Shown: in pieces, positions 41,980 through 51,377 of the stretch
Layout: each line of letters begins with the position of its first letter
How positions within the stretch are numbered: the stretch's first letter is position 1
NCBI GenBank assembly: GCA_002423435.1
Contig: DIWE01000026.1
Span: 3,528 to 67,527 of the forward strand
Origin: Clostridiales bacterium UBA6114
GTDB lineage: Bacteria > Bacillota > Clostridia > Oscillospirales > Butyricicoccaceae
Direction of reading: 5' to 3'
Length of the DNA: 64,000 bases
Program-made: the position numbers and the translations under genes
Notes under the pieces: model-generated
What the model was told of the DNA's origin: nothing
Database searches by the model: none
Seen by the model: the letters and a program-made list of their open reading frames with translations, nothing else

Positions 41980-43341
41980 CTATTTCCCGACGCAAAACCG
42001 GCTGAAAATATTCTCAATAATTTCCTCGCGGACCGTCTCGCCCGTAATCTCGCCCAAAGCGGCCAGCGCCCCTTCGATATCCATCACGACGGCGTCCGGC
42101 GTCATTCCCTCCCCTATGGAGGCCGACGCATCATTGAGCCGCTCGGCCGCGCGCCTTAACGCGTTCGCCTGACGCGCATTTGTGATGATGCTCTCCTCCG
42201 AGGCGCCCCTGTGGATCCGCGTCTTCAGGACGTCCACCAGGCGGTCAATTCCTTCCCCCGTTTTCGCGCTCAGCGCGATCACCTCGTCAAACGCCTCCTC
42301 CCGGCCGTCAAATATAAGCCTTCCGGGAAGATCCGATTTGTTGAGCACGGCGATCGACGGGATGTCCCTGCAAAGCTCCATTACCTTCAGGTCGTTTTCA
42401 TCCAGAGGGCTCGACGCGTCAAAGACGCAGACGGCGAGATACGCTTCGGACAGCGCGCGCTCTGAGCGTACGATCCCGAGGCGTTCGAGCTCGTCCGCGC
42501 TTTCGCGGATGCCCGCGGTGTCCATCAGGTGCAGGGTAAGCTCCGGCGTGCGCAGCCGCGCCTCGACAATGTCGCGGGTGGTTCCGGGGTGATGGGTGAC
42601 AATGGCCTTGTCCTCGCCGCAAAGCGCGTTTAAGAGCGACGATTTCCCGACGTTCGGCTTTCCTGCGATCACAACCGGAATGCCTTCCTTCAAAAACCGG
42701 CCGCGGTCAAAGGTCCGGTAAAGCCGGCCGATCCGCCCAATACAGTCTTCGAGGACCTCTTTTGCCTTGTCCAGCATAAAGGGGTCGACGCCTTCATCCG
42801 GGAAATCGACGGCCGCGTAGAAATGGGACACCAGCTGGAGGAGCTCTCCGCGCACGCTTTTGAGCGTTTCCCCGAGGGCGCCCTTAAGCTGGGCGGCCGC
42901 GTTTCTCACCTCGGCGGCGCTCTCCGCCGAGATCAGGTCGGCCACCGCCTCCGCCTCAAAAAGGTCCATTCTGCCGTTTAGGAAAGCCCGCTTTGTGAAC
43001 TCCCCCGCCTCGGCGGGCCTGACCCCGTGCGCATAGAGATTCGACAGAACCTCCGCGACCAGCGCCTGCGAGCCGTGACAGTTGATTTCGACGACGTCTT
43101 CCCCGGTATAGCTTCGCGGCCCCTTTACAAAAAAAGCGGTGCAGAAATCAAGCGTGCGGCCGCAGGCGTCCGAAAACTCGCCGTAATAGACCGTGCGCGG
43201 CTTGAGCGACGAAAAGGAAGCGCCGTTTTTCGGATGAAAGAAAAAGTCCGCGGCCGATATCGCCTCCGGCCCGCTCAAGCGAACGATCGCGATCGCGCCG
43301 GCGCCCGGCGCCGTGGAACATGCGGCGATTGTCGCGCTCAT
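41980..43341 (-). CDS. mnmE: tRNA modification GTPase MnmE (TrmE)
   Basis: 453 aa from ATG 43341 after GGGGAGGGGAG. The N-terminal folate-binding domain (TIAACSTAPGAGAIAIVRLS) is followed by helical arms and an inserted G domain with G1 GKPNVGKSSLLNAL, G3 DTAGIRES and G4 NKSD. It ends with the catalytic C-terminal FCVGK (the conserved Cys-x-Gly-Lys). It partners with MnmG for U34 modification. Confidence 0.97.
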   Translation of the reverse strand: MSATIAACSTAPGAGAIAIVRLSGPEAISAADFFFHPKNGASFSSLKPRTVYYGEFSDACGRTLDFCTAFFVKGPRSYTGEDVVEINCHGSQALVAEVLSNLYAHGVRPAEAGEFTKRAFLNGRMDLFEAEAVADLISAESAAEVRNAAAQLKGALGETLKSVRGELLQLVSHFYAAVDFPDEGVDPFMLDKAKEVLEDCIGRIGRLYRTFDRGRFLKEGIPVVIAGKPNVGKSSLLNALCGEDKAIVTHHPGTTRDIVEARLRTPELTLHLMDTAGIRESADELERLGIVRSERALSEAYLAVCVFDASSPLDENDLKVMELCRDIPSIAVLNKSDLPGRLIFDGREEAFDEVIALSAKTGEGIDRLVDVLKTRIHRGASEESIITNARQANALRRAAERLNDASASIGEGMTPDAVVMDIEGALAALGEITGETVREEIIENIFSRFCVGK

Positions 43342-43503
43342 TTTTCTCCCCTCCCCAAAGATTGATCTCATATGAATGCGATCTTTCCCGCGTTTGACCC
43401 GGCTCAGATCCCTTAATAACAGACCGTTTGCCCAGTAGAACTATTTTATACCCAAAAAAACCGGCGGGCAACTCCCCCGCCGGCCGTCTCATAAAATCTT
43501 GTG

Positions 43504-44415
43504 TCAGTTGCTGTTTCTTCTCACGGACTGGCCGCTGTTTTTCTGCGCGCCTGCCAATGTAACGACGATGCGCCGATTCGGCTCGCTTCCGGTGGAATAG
43601 GTCGTGATTCCCCGGTAATCCTGGAGCGCCGAGTGAATGATGCGCCGCTCGTATGGGTTCATCGGCTCGAGCGTCATGCTTTTCTTGTATTTTATCACTT
43701 TTCCGGCGATCTTCCTCGCAAGCCTCACGAGGGATTCCTCGCGCTTGGCCCGGTAATTTTCCGTGTCGATCAGGATGCGGTAATGCTTATCCTCGCCGCG
43801 GTTTACAACCAGTGAGCAAAGATACTGCATTGCGTCGAGCGTGTCGCCGCGCCGCCCGATGATAACACCCATCGAATCGCCCAGAAGCTCCATGGAAATA
43901 TTGCCGTCGGAATCCTCCTTGACGTCGATTCCGGCCGTTATGCCGAAATACGGCAGAAGGCCGGATATAAACTCCCTCGCCTTCCGGGACGCCTCCGAGT
44001 GCGCGGGCACAAACACCGACGCGCTCTTTTTTTCAGCCTGCCCGGCCGTCTTCTGGTTCGATGTACAGTCGCTCTGCGCTTTTTGCGCGGGCACCGGGGG
44101 CTGGTCCTCCGTTCTCGCTTTGGGCTTTGGCTGAAGGGGCTGCAGCCTCGCTTTTTGCGGCTGGGGCTGCGGTCTTATCTGCGGCTGGGGCCTTGCCGGT
44201 TTTTCTTCCGGCTCCGGCGCCGGCTCGTAATAGGACACCCTGACGCGCGCGGGAGAAGCGCCGATCCCTAAAAAACCGGACCTCGGTTTATCGATGATCT
44301 CGACCGTGACGTCGTCGCGGTCCTTGTTTATTCTTTTGAGGACCGCCTCAATCGCCGCGTTGATCGTAGCGCCGGTTCCTTCCTCCACTTTCTGCACTTC
44401 AGGGATATTACTCAT
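43504..44415 (-). CDS. khpB: RNA-binding protein KhpB/Jag
   Basis: 303 aa from ATG 44415 after AGGAGG. The N-terminal Jag domain (TGATINAAIEAVLKRINKDR...GFLGIG) is followed by an unusually long Pro/Gln/Lys linker (about 70-140, repeats of PQP and KPKA). Then come a KH domain (ISMELLGDSMGVIIGRRGDT, with GRRGDT in place of GxxG) and an R3H domain (NPYERRIIHSALQDYRGITT). It binds small RNAs and affects envelope and division in Firmicutes. It is translationally close to yidC, overlapping by eight bases. Confidence 0.94.
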   Translation of the reverse strand: MSNIPEVQKVEEGTGATINAAIEAVLKRINKDRDDVTVEIIDKPRSGFLGIGASPARVRVSYYEPAPEPEEKPARPQPQIRPQPQPQKARLQPLQPKPKARTEDQPPVPAQKAQSDCTSNQKTAGQAEKKSASVFVPAHSEASRKAREFISGLLPYFGITAGIDVKEDSDGNISMELLGDSMGVIIGRRGDTLDAMQYLCSLVVNRGEDKHYRILIDTENYRAKREESLVRLARKIAGKVIKYKKSMTLEPMNPYERRIIHSALQDYRGITTYSTGSEPNRRIVVTLAGAQKNSGQSVRRNSN

Positions 44416-45340
44416 CTGTCTTTTCCTCCTTGGATGCTTCAAGCTCCTTTTTCAGCGCCTTTTTCCGCTTCTTCTCCTCAAGTTCGGCTTCCTTCTTCTT
44501 CATTTTCTTAATAAAATACTTTGAAAGCGCATATTCCTGAGCAGCGCCGAATAAATTGCTCGCAATCCAGTAGAGCCCGACGCCGGTCGGAAACATAAAG
44601 GAAAACCATACGGACATGAGCGGCATCATATACATCATCATCGCGGTATTCTGTCCGCCCTGCATCGGCCCGCCCGTAATTTTTTCCTGCATTTTCATCG
44701 TGATATGGCTCATCAGAAATGCGGTAATCCCCGAAAGCACGGGGATAATCAAAAGCACGAGGGAAAAATCCGGATTGGACGGATTCCACTGCGGCGTTGC
44801 AGCAAGATTCAGTCCCAAAAAATTAAAATGGATCTCAAAAATGTTCGACGAAATATCGGCGACCTTCGAAAGGTTGCCCTGAAGGGCGTTTGCAACGCCG
44901 ATTTCGATCACATTCAGATGCGCGCCGATGATTTTGCTCATATCCATGCCGAGGCGCTCGGCGACCTGGCTTATCTGCAGCGGTGTGAGAAGCATCAAAA
45001 AGGAGAGCGGGCGGACAATCACATAATAAAGCCCGATCATGATCGGAAAGGTAATCAAAGTGGGCAGACAGCTCCCGGCGGGGTTTACGCCCTCCGCCTT
45101 GTAAAGCCGTTCCACCTCCTGCTGGTATCTTTGCCTGTCCGTGGCATATTTTTTCTGCAGGTCCTTGAGCTTGGGCTGAATCCTCTGCACATCGATCATC
45201 GCGCTCTTTGACTTGATGCTCAAGGGCAAAATCAAAAGCTTCGTCAAAATGGTAAACAGAATGATTGAAAAGCCATACGACCCGACAAATTCAAGAATAT
45301 ATCGAAGTACATACCCGAACGGAATCGAAATATAATCCAT
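44408..45340 (-). CDS. yidC: Membrane protein insertase YidC/SpoIIIJ
   Basis: 310 aa. Five or six membrane segments of the YidC/Oxa1 core: GFSIILFTILTKLLILPLSI, NPAGSCLPTLITFPIMIGLY, and VWFSFMFPTGVGLYWIASNL. The basic C-terminal tail binds ribosomes. An insert between the third and fourth segments (about 125-170) is longer than in Bacillus. No lipobox is seen at the N-terminus. It inserts proteins with or without SecYEG. It sits between yidD and jag as usual. Confidence 0.95.
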   Translation of the reverse strand: MDYISIPFGYVLRYILEFVGSYGFSIILFTILTKLLILPLSIKSKSAMIDVQRIQPKLKDLQKKYATDRQRYQQEVERLYKAEGVNPAGSCLPTLITFPIMIGLYYVIVRPLSFLMLLTPLQISQVAERLGMDMSKIIGAHLNVIEIGVANALQGNLSKVADISSNIFEIHFNFLGLNLAATPQWNPSNPDFSLVLLIIPVLSGITAFLMSHITMKMQEKITGGPMQGGQNTAMMMYMMPLMSVWFSFMFPTGVGLYWIASNLFGAAQEYALSKYFIKKMKKKEAELEEKKRKKALKKELEASKEEKTDE

Positions 45341-45405
45341 TATTAACTTCCCTCCATTATGGAGTGTTTACACGAGATTAAAGCGAGAGTCGAACCGAAC
45401 CCGCC

Positions 45406-45618
45406 TTAAGGAACGGGGTCGTAGCCCCCGCGCGAAAAGGGATTGCACCGCAAAAGCCTCCAAAACGCCAAAAGCCCGCCTTTTAGCGCGCCGTGCTTTT
45501 CCACCGCCAAAAGAGCATATTCCGAGCAGCACGGAATATAGCGGCAGCTGGGAGCTGTTTTCAGCCCCGAAAAATACGTTCTGTAAAAACGAATCAAAAT
45601 CAAAATGAGTTTTTTCAT
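45406..45618 (-). CDS. yidD: Membrane protein insertion efficiency factor YidD
   Basis: 70 aa: LILIRFYRTYFSGLKTAPSC, then RYIPCCSEYALLAVEKHGAL and the ending NPFSRGGYDPVP, the standard YidD sequence with its three-cysteine core. It overlaps rnpA by four bases and assists YidC-dependent insertion. Confidence 0.95.
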   Translation of the reverse strand: MKKLILILIRFYRTYFSGLKTAPSCRYIPCCSEYALLAVEKHGALKGGLLAFWRLLRCNPFSRGGYDPVP

Positions 45619-45959
45619 TCTTTTTCTTTCATCATAGACAGTGCATGAAACACTTTGAGTATCGCCTGTTCAATCGCCCTAAACGGCGCATCCGCCGCGC
45701 GCTGCCTTGCGACAATCACAATATCGAATCCAATTCGGAATGCATCCTCATGCAAGCGGTAAGCCTCTTTGATGCGGCGGCGGATCCGGTTTCTCAGCAC
45801 CGCTCCCCCGAGCTTTACGCTGACGGTAACGCCGAGTCGGTTTGCCCTTAACCGGTTTCTTCTGCAATACACTGCGATATACGGGCCCGCGCCGCTTTTG
45901 CCCGAGCGGTAAAGGCGCGTAAAGTCCCGGTTTTCCGTGAGCGATTCGGTAAACTTCAT
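45615..45959 (-). CDS. rnpA: Ribonuclease P protein component
   Basis: 114 aa. RNase P signature NRLGVTVSVKLGGAVLRNRI followed by RRRIKEAYR; N-terminal FTESLTENRDFTRLYRSGKS. It supports RNase P RNA in maturing tRNA 5' ends. It lies directly downstream of rpmH (57 bases), as in nearly all bacteria. Confidence 0.96.
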   Translation of the reverse strand: MKFTESLTENRDFTRLYRSGKSGAGPYIAVYCRRNRLRANRLGVTVSVKLGGAVLRNRIRRRIKEAYRLHEDAFRIGFDIVIVARQRAADAPFRAIEQAILKVFHALSMMKEKE

Positions 45960-46016
45960 CGAAAACCTTCTCTCCCCGGAAGCAAAATAGATAAAACGGC
46001 AAAAGAAAACCCGATA

Positions 46017-46151
46017 TTAATGGGTCAGCCTCGCTCTGGCTTTTGCGCGTCTTCTCGAAAGGACCTTCCTCCCGTTCTTCGTAGCCATTCTCTTTCTGAA
46101 ACCATGCACCTTGCTGCGATGGCGCTTTTTCGGCTGGTATGTTCTGAGCAC
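46017..46151 (-). CDS. rpmH: 50S ribosomal protein L34
   Basis: 44 aa, GTG 46151 to TAA at 46017, seven bases after GGGGGGTG. The sequence (M)LRTYQPKKRHRSKVHGFRKR... ending RRRAKARARLTH is unmistakable L34. It is the first gene of the rpmH-rnpA-yidD-yidC-jag-mnmE-mnmG-rsmG run, with a strong promoter 97 bases upstream. Confidence 0.97.
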   Translation of the reverse strand: MLRTYQPKKRHRSKVHGFRKRMATKNGRKVLSRRRAKARARLTH

Positions 46152-46247
46152 TTTCTTACACCCCCCATGGCCTTATTATACAGGCGTCGAAATACCTGCA
46201 AAAAATACAATGATGCGCGATTGCCGGCTGACAATTGCGCATTTTGT

Positions 46248-46277
46248 ATTATATCTTAAATGAAACATTTATGTCAA
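46248..46277 (-). promoter_or_regulatory. rpmH promoter
   Basis: On the minus strand TTGACA (plus 46272-46277), 18 bases, TATAAT (plus 46248-46253), both perfect consensus hexamers. Confidence 0.85.
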
Positions 46278-46304
46278 CATAATTTTGGCCGGGAACGCTT
46301 TGCC

Positions 46305-46363
46305 GCAGTCCGTGCCGTTTTCGCTCAGGTCCCCGGGATCTGTGCAAAAACGGCACGGACTGC
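46305..46363. repeat. 17-bp perfect inverted repeat upstream of rpmH
   Basis: GCAGTCCGTGCCGTTTT (46305-46321) and its reverse complement (46347-46363), loop of 25 bases. It lies between iscU and the rpmH promoter. It may be the iscU terminator; on the minus strand it has no clear T-run. In many Firmicutes this gap holds oriC and dnaA, but neither is here. Confidence 0.6.
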
Positions 46364-46445
46364 TCCCAAAACGGCATCTCGTGTATAGACGATTCGTATT
46401 ATATGATTCAAATAATACGTTACGTAAAATAAATCGCGCGGTTTT

Positions 46446-46874
46446 CTATTCTTTTCCGCAGCTTTGGCATTCTCCCGCGCACCCGATGATCGGCGTCGGG
46501 TCGACGCCTTTTCTTTTGTAATAATCCGCGATCGCGGATTTGAGCGCCTCCTCGGCCAGCACCGAGCAGTGAACCTTGACCGGCGGCAGCCCCTCGAGCG
46601 CCTCCATGACCGCGGTGTTTGTCAGCTTCAGCGCCTCCTGAATCGATTTGCCCTTGACAAGCTCCGTCGCCATCGAGCTTGTCGCGACCGCCGCGCCGCA
46701 GCCGAAAGTCTTGAACTTGATATCCGTAATAATATCATTGTCAATCTTCAAATAGATTTTCATGATATCCCCACATTTTAAGTTGCCCACCTCGCCGACC
46801 GCGTCCGCGTCTTCGATCTCGCCGACGTTCCGGGGGTTCTTAAAATGATCCATTACCTTGTCACTGTACATCAT
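46446..46874 (-). CDS. iscU: Iron-sulfur cluster scaffold IscU/NifU-like
   Basis: 142 aa. The three scaffold cysteines lie in NLKCGDIMKI, KTFGCGAAVATS and VKVHCSVLAEEA. The C-terminal tail ECQSCGKE with extra cysteines is typical of Clostridia. It assembles Fe-S clusters with sulfur from the cysteine desulfurase encoded 33 bases upstream on the same strand. Confidence 0.94.
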   Translation of the reverse strand: MMYSDKVMDHFKNPRNVGEIEDADAVGEVGNLKCGDIMKIYLKIDNDIITDIKFKTFGCGAAVATSSMATELVKGKSIQEALKLTNTAVMEALEGLPPVKVHCSVLAEEALKSAIADYYKRKGVDPTPIIGCAGECQSCGKE

Positions 46875-46907
46875 TTCGTATTCGTCTCCTAATTATTCAC
46901 TCTGTTT

Positions 46908-48101
46908 TTACTCTTTTAATCCAACCGGGCACTGCTTTTTTGCATCCCAGACGGGAGACATGGAGCGAAGTCTCCGGGCGATCTGGGGAAGCTTCTCCAG
47001 AATATAATCGACATCCTCCCCGGTATTCTGTATCCCGAGCGTAAGGCGCAGCGACCCGTGCGCGATATCGTGCGAAAGCCCGATCCCGGTCAGCACATGG
47101 GACGGGTCGAGCGAGCCCGTCGAGCACGCGGAGCCGGTGGAGGCGCAGATGCCGTCCAAATCGAGCATCAGCACGAGCGACTCCCCTTCGATCGCCTCGA
47201 TCACAAAGCTTGCCGTTCCCGGCAGGCGTTTTGTCGGATGTCCGGTAAGCCGGCTGTACGGGATCGCTTCGAGCACCCCGTCGATCAGGTGTTTACTAAG
47301 CTCATTTAAGCGGCGGATGTTGTCCTCCATGTGTTTTTCCGCTTCCTCGGCCGCCTTTCCGAGCGCCACGATCGAAGCGACGTTTTCCGTGCCCGAGCGC
47401 AGGTTCCGCTCCTGTCCGCCGCCCTCGATAATCGGATTGATCAGGACCCCCTTGCGGATGAAAAGCGCGCCGACCCCTTTGGGTGCGTTTAATTTATGTC
47501 CTGAAAGCGACAGCAGGTCGATCTTCATCTCGGCTACGTTTAACGGGATGTGCCCCGTCGCCTGGACGGCGTCGGTGTGGAACAGGACGCCATTTTCGCG
47601 GCAGAGCTCCCCGATCTCCCGGACCGGCTCGATGGTGCCGACCTCGTTGTTCGCCGCCATGATGGAAACAAGCGCCGTGTCGGGGCGGATCGCCGCTTTG
47701 AGCTCCTCGAGGGATATCAGCCCAAAATGGTCCACCGGGAGATAGGTGACCGAGAACCCTTCCTTTTCAAGCGCCTTCGCCGTGTGCAAAATCGCGTGAT
47801 GCTCAATCGTTGAAATGATCAGGTGCCTGCCCCTCGCCTTTTTGGAGTGCAGCACGCCCTTTAAGGCCATGTTGTCCGCTTCCGTGCCCGAGCCGGTAAA
47901 AATAATCTCCGAGCTCTGCGCCCCGATCAAAGAGGCCACCTTGTCGCGCGCCTCCATGATCGCCTTTCGGCTCGACCTGCCGATCGAATACAGGGAAGAG
48001 GCGTTTCCGTAATTTCCCTCAAGATACGGAAGCATCGCGGAAAGGACCGGCTCGGAGACCGGTGTAGTCGCCGCGTTGTCCGCATATACAAAACGTTCCA
48101 T
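46908..48101 (-). CDS. iscS: Cysteine desulfurase (NifS/IscS)
   Basis: 397 aa from ATG 48101 after GGAGAG; the 72 in-frame codons upstream look non-coding. PLP enzyme class V: VYADNAATTPVSEPVLSAML, HAILHTAKALEKEGF, PLP lysine in SLSGHKLNAPKGVGALF, and the active cysteine loop CASTGSACSTGSLDPSHVL. It supplies sulfur for Fe-S clusters to the next gene. No IscR gene is seen beside it. Confidence 0.94.
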   Translation of the reverse strand: MERFVYADNAATTPVSEPVLSAMLPYLEGNYGNASSLYSIGRSSRKAIMEARDKVASLIGAQSSEIIFTGSGTEADNMALKGVLHSKKARGRHLIISTIEHHAILHTAKALEKEGFSVTYLPVDHFGLISLEELKAAIRPDTALVSIMAANNEVGTIEPVREIGELCRENGVLFHTDAVQATGHIPLNVAEMKIDLLSLSGHKLNAPKGVGALFIRKGVLINPIIEGGGQERNLRSGTENVASIVALGKAAEEAEKHMEDNIRRLNELSKHLIDGVLEAIPYSRLTGHPTKRLPGTASFVIEAIEGESLVLMLDLDGICASTGSACSTGSLDPSHVLTGIGLSHDIAHGSLRLTLGIQNTGEDVDYILEKLPQIARRLRSMSPVWDAKKQCPVGLKE

Positions 48102-48325
48102 ATCACTCTCCATCCACCGCTCTAAGCAAAACGCCGATACAGGCCGAAACGCAATCAAAGCCTTAGGGCATATGCCGCGGCTGCCGCTGAATGAAAGCGA
48201 GCGGCGCGCCGAATTTGAAAGATCCCGTAAAGCGCAAAGGCTTTTTGAGAATCCGAACAGCACCTTTTGCGGGGTTTTGTCCAAACACAATATACACCTT
48301 ATTGGTATAGATTTCAACCCCTAAT

Positions 48326-48772
48326 TTATTTTTTTCTTTCAAACTGCCTCGACTCCCTGACCGCGAGGGCGTCGCAGCGGTTGTTGCGCTCGTTGTCCGC
48401 GTGTCCCCTGACCCAGATGAATTCCACCTTATGCGTCTTTAAGAGGGAAAGCAGCGCCTCCCAAAGGTCGGCGTTTAAGGCGGGCTCCTTGCTGTTTCGC
48501 ATCCAGCCGTTTGCCTGCCATTTCAGGGCCCAGCCCTCGCTGACCGCGCGGACGACATAGCTCGAGTCGGAGTAAAGGGACACCTCGCAGGGCTCCTTTA
48601 AGCTTTTCAAGGCCTCGATGACGGCGAGAAGCTCCATCCGGTTGTTCGTCGTCTGTATCTCTCCGCCCGACAGCTCCTTTTCAAGCCCGTTGTATTCCAG
48701 AATGGCCCCCCAGCCGCCCGGCCCGGGGTTTCCCGAGCAGGCGCCGTCGGTATAGATATTAACCTTCTTCAT
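48326..48772 (-). CDS. rnhA: Ribonuclease HI
   Basis: 148 aa from ATG 48772, overlapping the end of gyrA by 14 bases. Catalytic acids appear in IYTDGACSGNPGPGGWGAIL, NRMELLAVIEALKSL, YSDSSYVVRAV and WVRGHADNERNNRCDALA. It removes RNA from RNA-DNA hybrids. It is probably translated from the gyrA message. Confidence 0.95.
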   Translation of the reverse strand: MKKVNIYTDGACSGNPGPGGWGAILEYNGLEKELSGGEIQTTNNRMELLAVIEALKSLKEPCEVSLYSDSSYVVRAVSEGWALKWQANGWMRNSKEPALNADLWEALLSLLKTHKVEFIWVRGHADNERNNRCDALAVRESRQFERKK

Positions 48773-51257
48773 CCGGGCTTCTCCCGTCTGCTTCGCCGGC
48801 TTCGCTTCCCTCGTCCGGGGACTCTTCCTCTTCTTCCTTTGTCGCGGAAGCAATGGAAATCAGCTTTGAGCCTTCGCCGAGCCGCATCAGGATGACGCCC
48901 TGGGAAGCGCGGCCGCAGACGCGCACCGAGTCGGCGCCGGTCCGGATGATCGTTCCGTCGCCGGTAATCAGCATGATATCCTTGTCCTCGGAATTGAGCA
49001 CGATGATCCCGGTCAGCGTCCCGGTCTTCTGCGTGAGGTTGTGCGCCGTGATGCCCTGCCCGCCCCTGTGGTGCTCGGTATACTCCGCCACCGGCGTCAG
49101 CTTGCCGTAGCCGTTTTCGGTCGCGGTAAGGAGGTATTCCCCTTCGCTGTCGCAGGCGATGCCGACGACATAGTCGTCCTTCTTAAGGCGGATACCGCGC
49201 ACGCCGCCGGCGTCGCGGCCCATTGTGCGGACCTCGTTCTCGTCAAAGCGGATCGCGCGCCCGTCCTCCGTCGCCAGAATGATTTTGTCCGTCCCGTCGG
49301 TCATGCGCACGCCGATCAGCTCGTCGCCCTCGTTTAGGGTAATCGCGCGCACGCCCGTTTTTCTCGCCGTGTCGAGCGCTTTTAAGTCCATGCGTTTGAT
49401 CGTGCCGCATCTCGTCGCGAGCACGAGGTATTTCCCGTCCTCGAATTCCTTGACCGGGATCATGGCCGTGACCTTTTCCTCGCCCTCGATCTGCAGGAGG
49501 TTCACGATATTCATTCCCTTGGCCGTGCGCGACGACTCCGGGATCATATAGCCTTTCAGCTTGTAAACCCTTCCATAGTTTGTGAAAAACAGGATGGTGT
49601 CATGCGTCGACGCGGTAAAAAGCGTCTCGACAAAATCCTCTTCCCGCGTCGTCATTCCAATGATCCCGCGCCCGCCGCGGCGCTGCGAGCGGTAGGTCGA
49701 CGTCGGCATGCGCTTTATATACCCGAAGTGGGTCAGCGTGTAGACGCACTCCTCCTCGTCGATCAGATCCTCGATGTCGATTTCGTTTTCCACCGCCGAA
49801 ATCTCCGTGCGGCGCTCGTCGCCGTAACGGGCCTTGATCTCTAAAAGCTCCTTTTTGACGATATCGAGCTGGAGCTGGTCGGACGAAAGGATTTCCTGAT
49901 ATTGCGAGATTTTATTCTGCAAATTTAAGTATTCCTCTTCGATTTTCTCGCGCTCGAGGCCCTGGAGCCGCCCGAGGCGCATGTCCAGAATGGCCTGCGC
50001 CTGTATATCGGACAGCGAAAAGCGCTCCATCAGGCGCGCCTTCGCGTCGTTATAGCTTGAACGGATGATCGCGATGACCTCGTCGATATGGTCGCAGGCG
50101 ATGCGCAGCCCTTCCAGGATATGTGCGCGCTCCTCCGCCTTTTTCAGGTCGTACCTCGTCCTGCGCTCTATAATGCTCTTCTGAAACGCGATGTATTGGT
50201 CGATGATTTCGTGCAGCGTCAGGATCTTGGGCACGCTGTTTGAAATCGCGAGCAGGATGATCGAGAAGGTCTCCTCCATCTGCGTGTACTGGTAAAGCTG
50301 ATTCAGGACAACCTGGGGGTTCGCGTCCCTTTTGAGCTCTATGACAATGCGCATGCCGTTTCGGTCGGACTCGTCCCGCAGGCCCGAAATGCCGTCGACG
50401 CGCTTTTCATGCACGAGGTTTGCGATCGACTCGACAAGCCGCGCCTTGTTGACCATGTACGGGATCTCGTGTACCGCGATCAAAAAGCGGTTCGGCCCGT
50501 TTTCCTCGATTTCCGCCTTTGCGCGCACCCGTATGCGGCCTCGGCCCGTCGCGTACGCGGCCCTGATCCCGACGCGGCCCATAATCGTGCCGCCCGTCGG
50601 AAAATCCGGGCCCTTTATGAATTCCATGATTTCCGGAAGCGCCGCGTCCGGGTGGTCGATCACGTGGCAGACGGCGTCGATCACTTCATTAAGATTGTGC
50701 GGCGGAATGTTCGTCGCCATTCCGACCGCGATTCCCGACGAGCCGTTTACAAGCAGGTTCGGAAAGCGCGAGGGAACGACCGTCGGCTCTTTTCTCTGGT
50801 TGTCGAAGTTCGGATCAAAATCGACGGTTTCCTTTTCGATGTCGGTCAGCATCTCCAAAGCGAGCTTTGCCATTCTTGCCTCGGTGTATCGATAGGCGGC
50901 GGCGGGGTGTCCGTCGATCGAGCCGAAGTTGCCGTGGCCGTCTATAAGCGGATAGCGCAGAGAAAAGTCCTGCGCCAAGCGCACCATGGAATCGTAGACC
51001 GCGGCGTCGCCGTGGGGATGGTACCGGCCCAAAACGTTGCCGACCGTTGTCGCCGATTTGCGGTACGGCTTGTCCGGCGTCAGATTGTCCTCGTACATCG
51101 CGTATAAAATTCGCCTGTGGACAGGCTTTAAGCCGTCGCGCACGTCGGGAAGCGCCCGCCCCACGATCACCGACATCGCGTAATCGATATACGACTTTTT
51201 CATTTCCCTCTCGATATCGACAGGGATTATTTTCTGGTTTTCAAAGGCAAGGCTCAT
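48759..51257 (-). CDS. gyrA: DNA gyrase subunit A (Firmicute part)
   Basis: 832 aa. Catalytic tyrosine in PAAAYRYTEARM, GyrA box QRRGGRGIIGMT (about 535), and six C-terminal beta-pinwheel repeats. The acidic C-terminal tail is DEGSEAGEADGRSPDEEG. At the quinolone-determining site it reads HPHGDAAVYDSM, with Ala where Escherichia coli has Ser83. It introduces negative supercoils with GyrB. The gyrB now standing upstream appears to come from another organism. Confidence 0.96.
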   Translation of the reverse strand: MSLAFENQKIIPVDIEREMKKSYIDYAMSVIVGRALPDVRDGLKPVHRRILYAMYEDNLTPDKPYRKSATTVGNVLGRYHPHGDAAVYDSMVRLAQDFSLRYPLIDGHGNFGSIDGHPAAAYRYTEARMAKLALEMLTDIEKETVDFDPNFDNQRKEPTVVPSRFPNLLVNGSSGIAVGMATNIPPHNLNEVIDAVCHVIDHPDAALPEIMEFIKGPDFPTGGTIMGRVGIRAAYATGRGRIRVRAKAEIEENGPNRFLIAVHEIPYMVNKARLVESIANLVHEKRVDGISGLRDESDRNGMRIVIELKRDANPQVVLNQLYQYTQMEETFSIILLAISNSVPKILTLHEIIDQYIAFQKSIIERRTRYDLKKAEERAHILEGLRIACDHIDEVIAIIRSSYNDAKARLMERFSLSDIQAQAILDMRLGRLQGLEREKIEEEYLNLQNKISQYQEILSSDQLQLDIVKKELLEIKARYGDERRTEISAVENEIDIEDLIDEEECVYTLTHFGYIKRMPTSTYRSQRRGGRGIIGMTTREEDFVETLFTASTHDTILFFTNYGRVYKLKGYMIPESSRTAKGMNIVNLLQIEGEEKVTAMIPVKEFEDGKYLVLATRCGTIKRMDLKALDTARKTGVRAITLNEGDELIGVRMTDGTDKIILATEDGRAIRFDENEVRTMGRDAGGVRGIRLKKDDYVVGIACDSEGEYLLTATENGYGKLTPVAEYTEHHRGGQGITAHNLTQKTGTLTGIIVLNSEDKDIMLITGDGTIIRTGADSVRVCGRASQGVILMRLGEGSKLISIASATKEEEEESPDEGSEAGEADGRSPDEEG

Positions 51258-51377
51258 TTTTCACTCATCCTTAGTTGTTAACAAAAAAGTATTCACTGCG
51301 CAAAAACAAGGCCTTGCACAGTAAAGAGACCCGCGGCTCTCCGGTTTACTGCAGCCGGCTTTGCGGGCATCAAAAGG

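Noticed and set aside
48102..48317. N-terminal extension of the cysteine desulfurase
   Set aside because: The 72 extra codons do not match the family and the ribosome site lies before ATG 48101.
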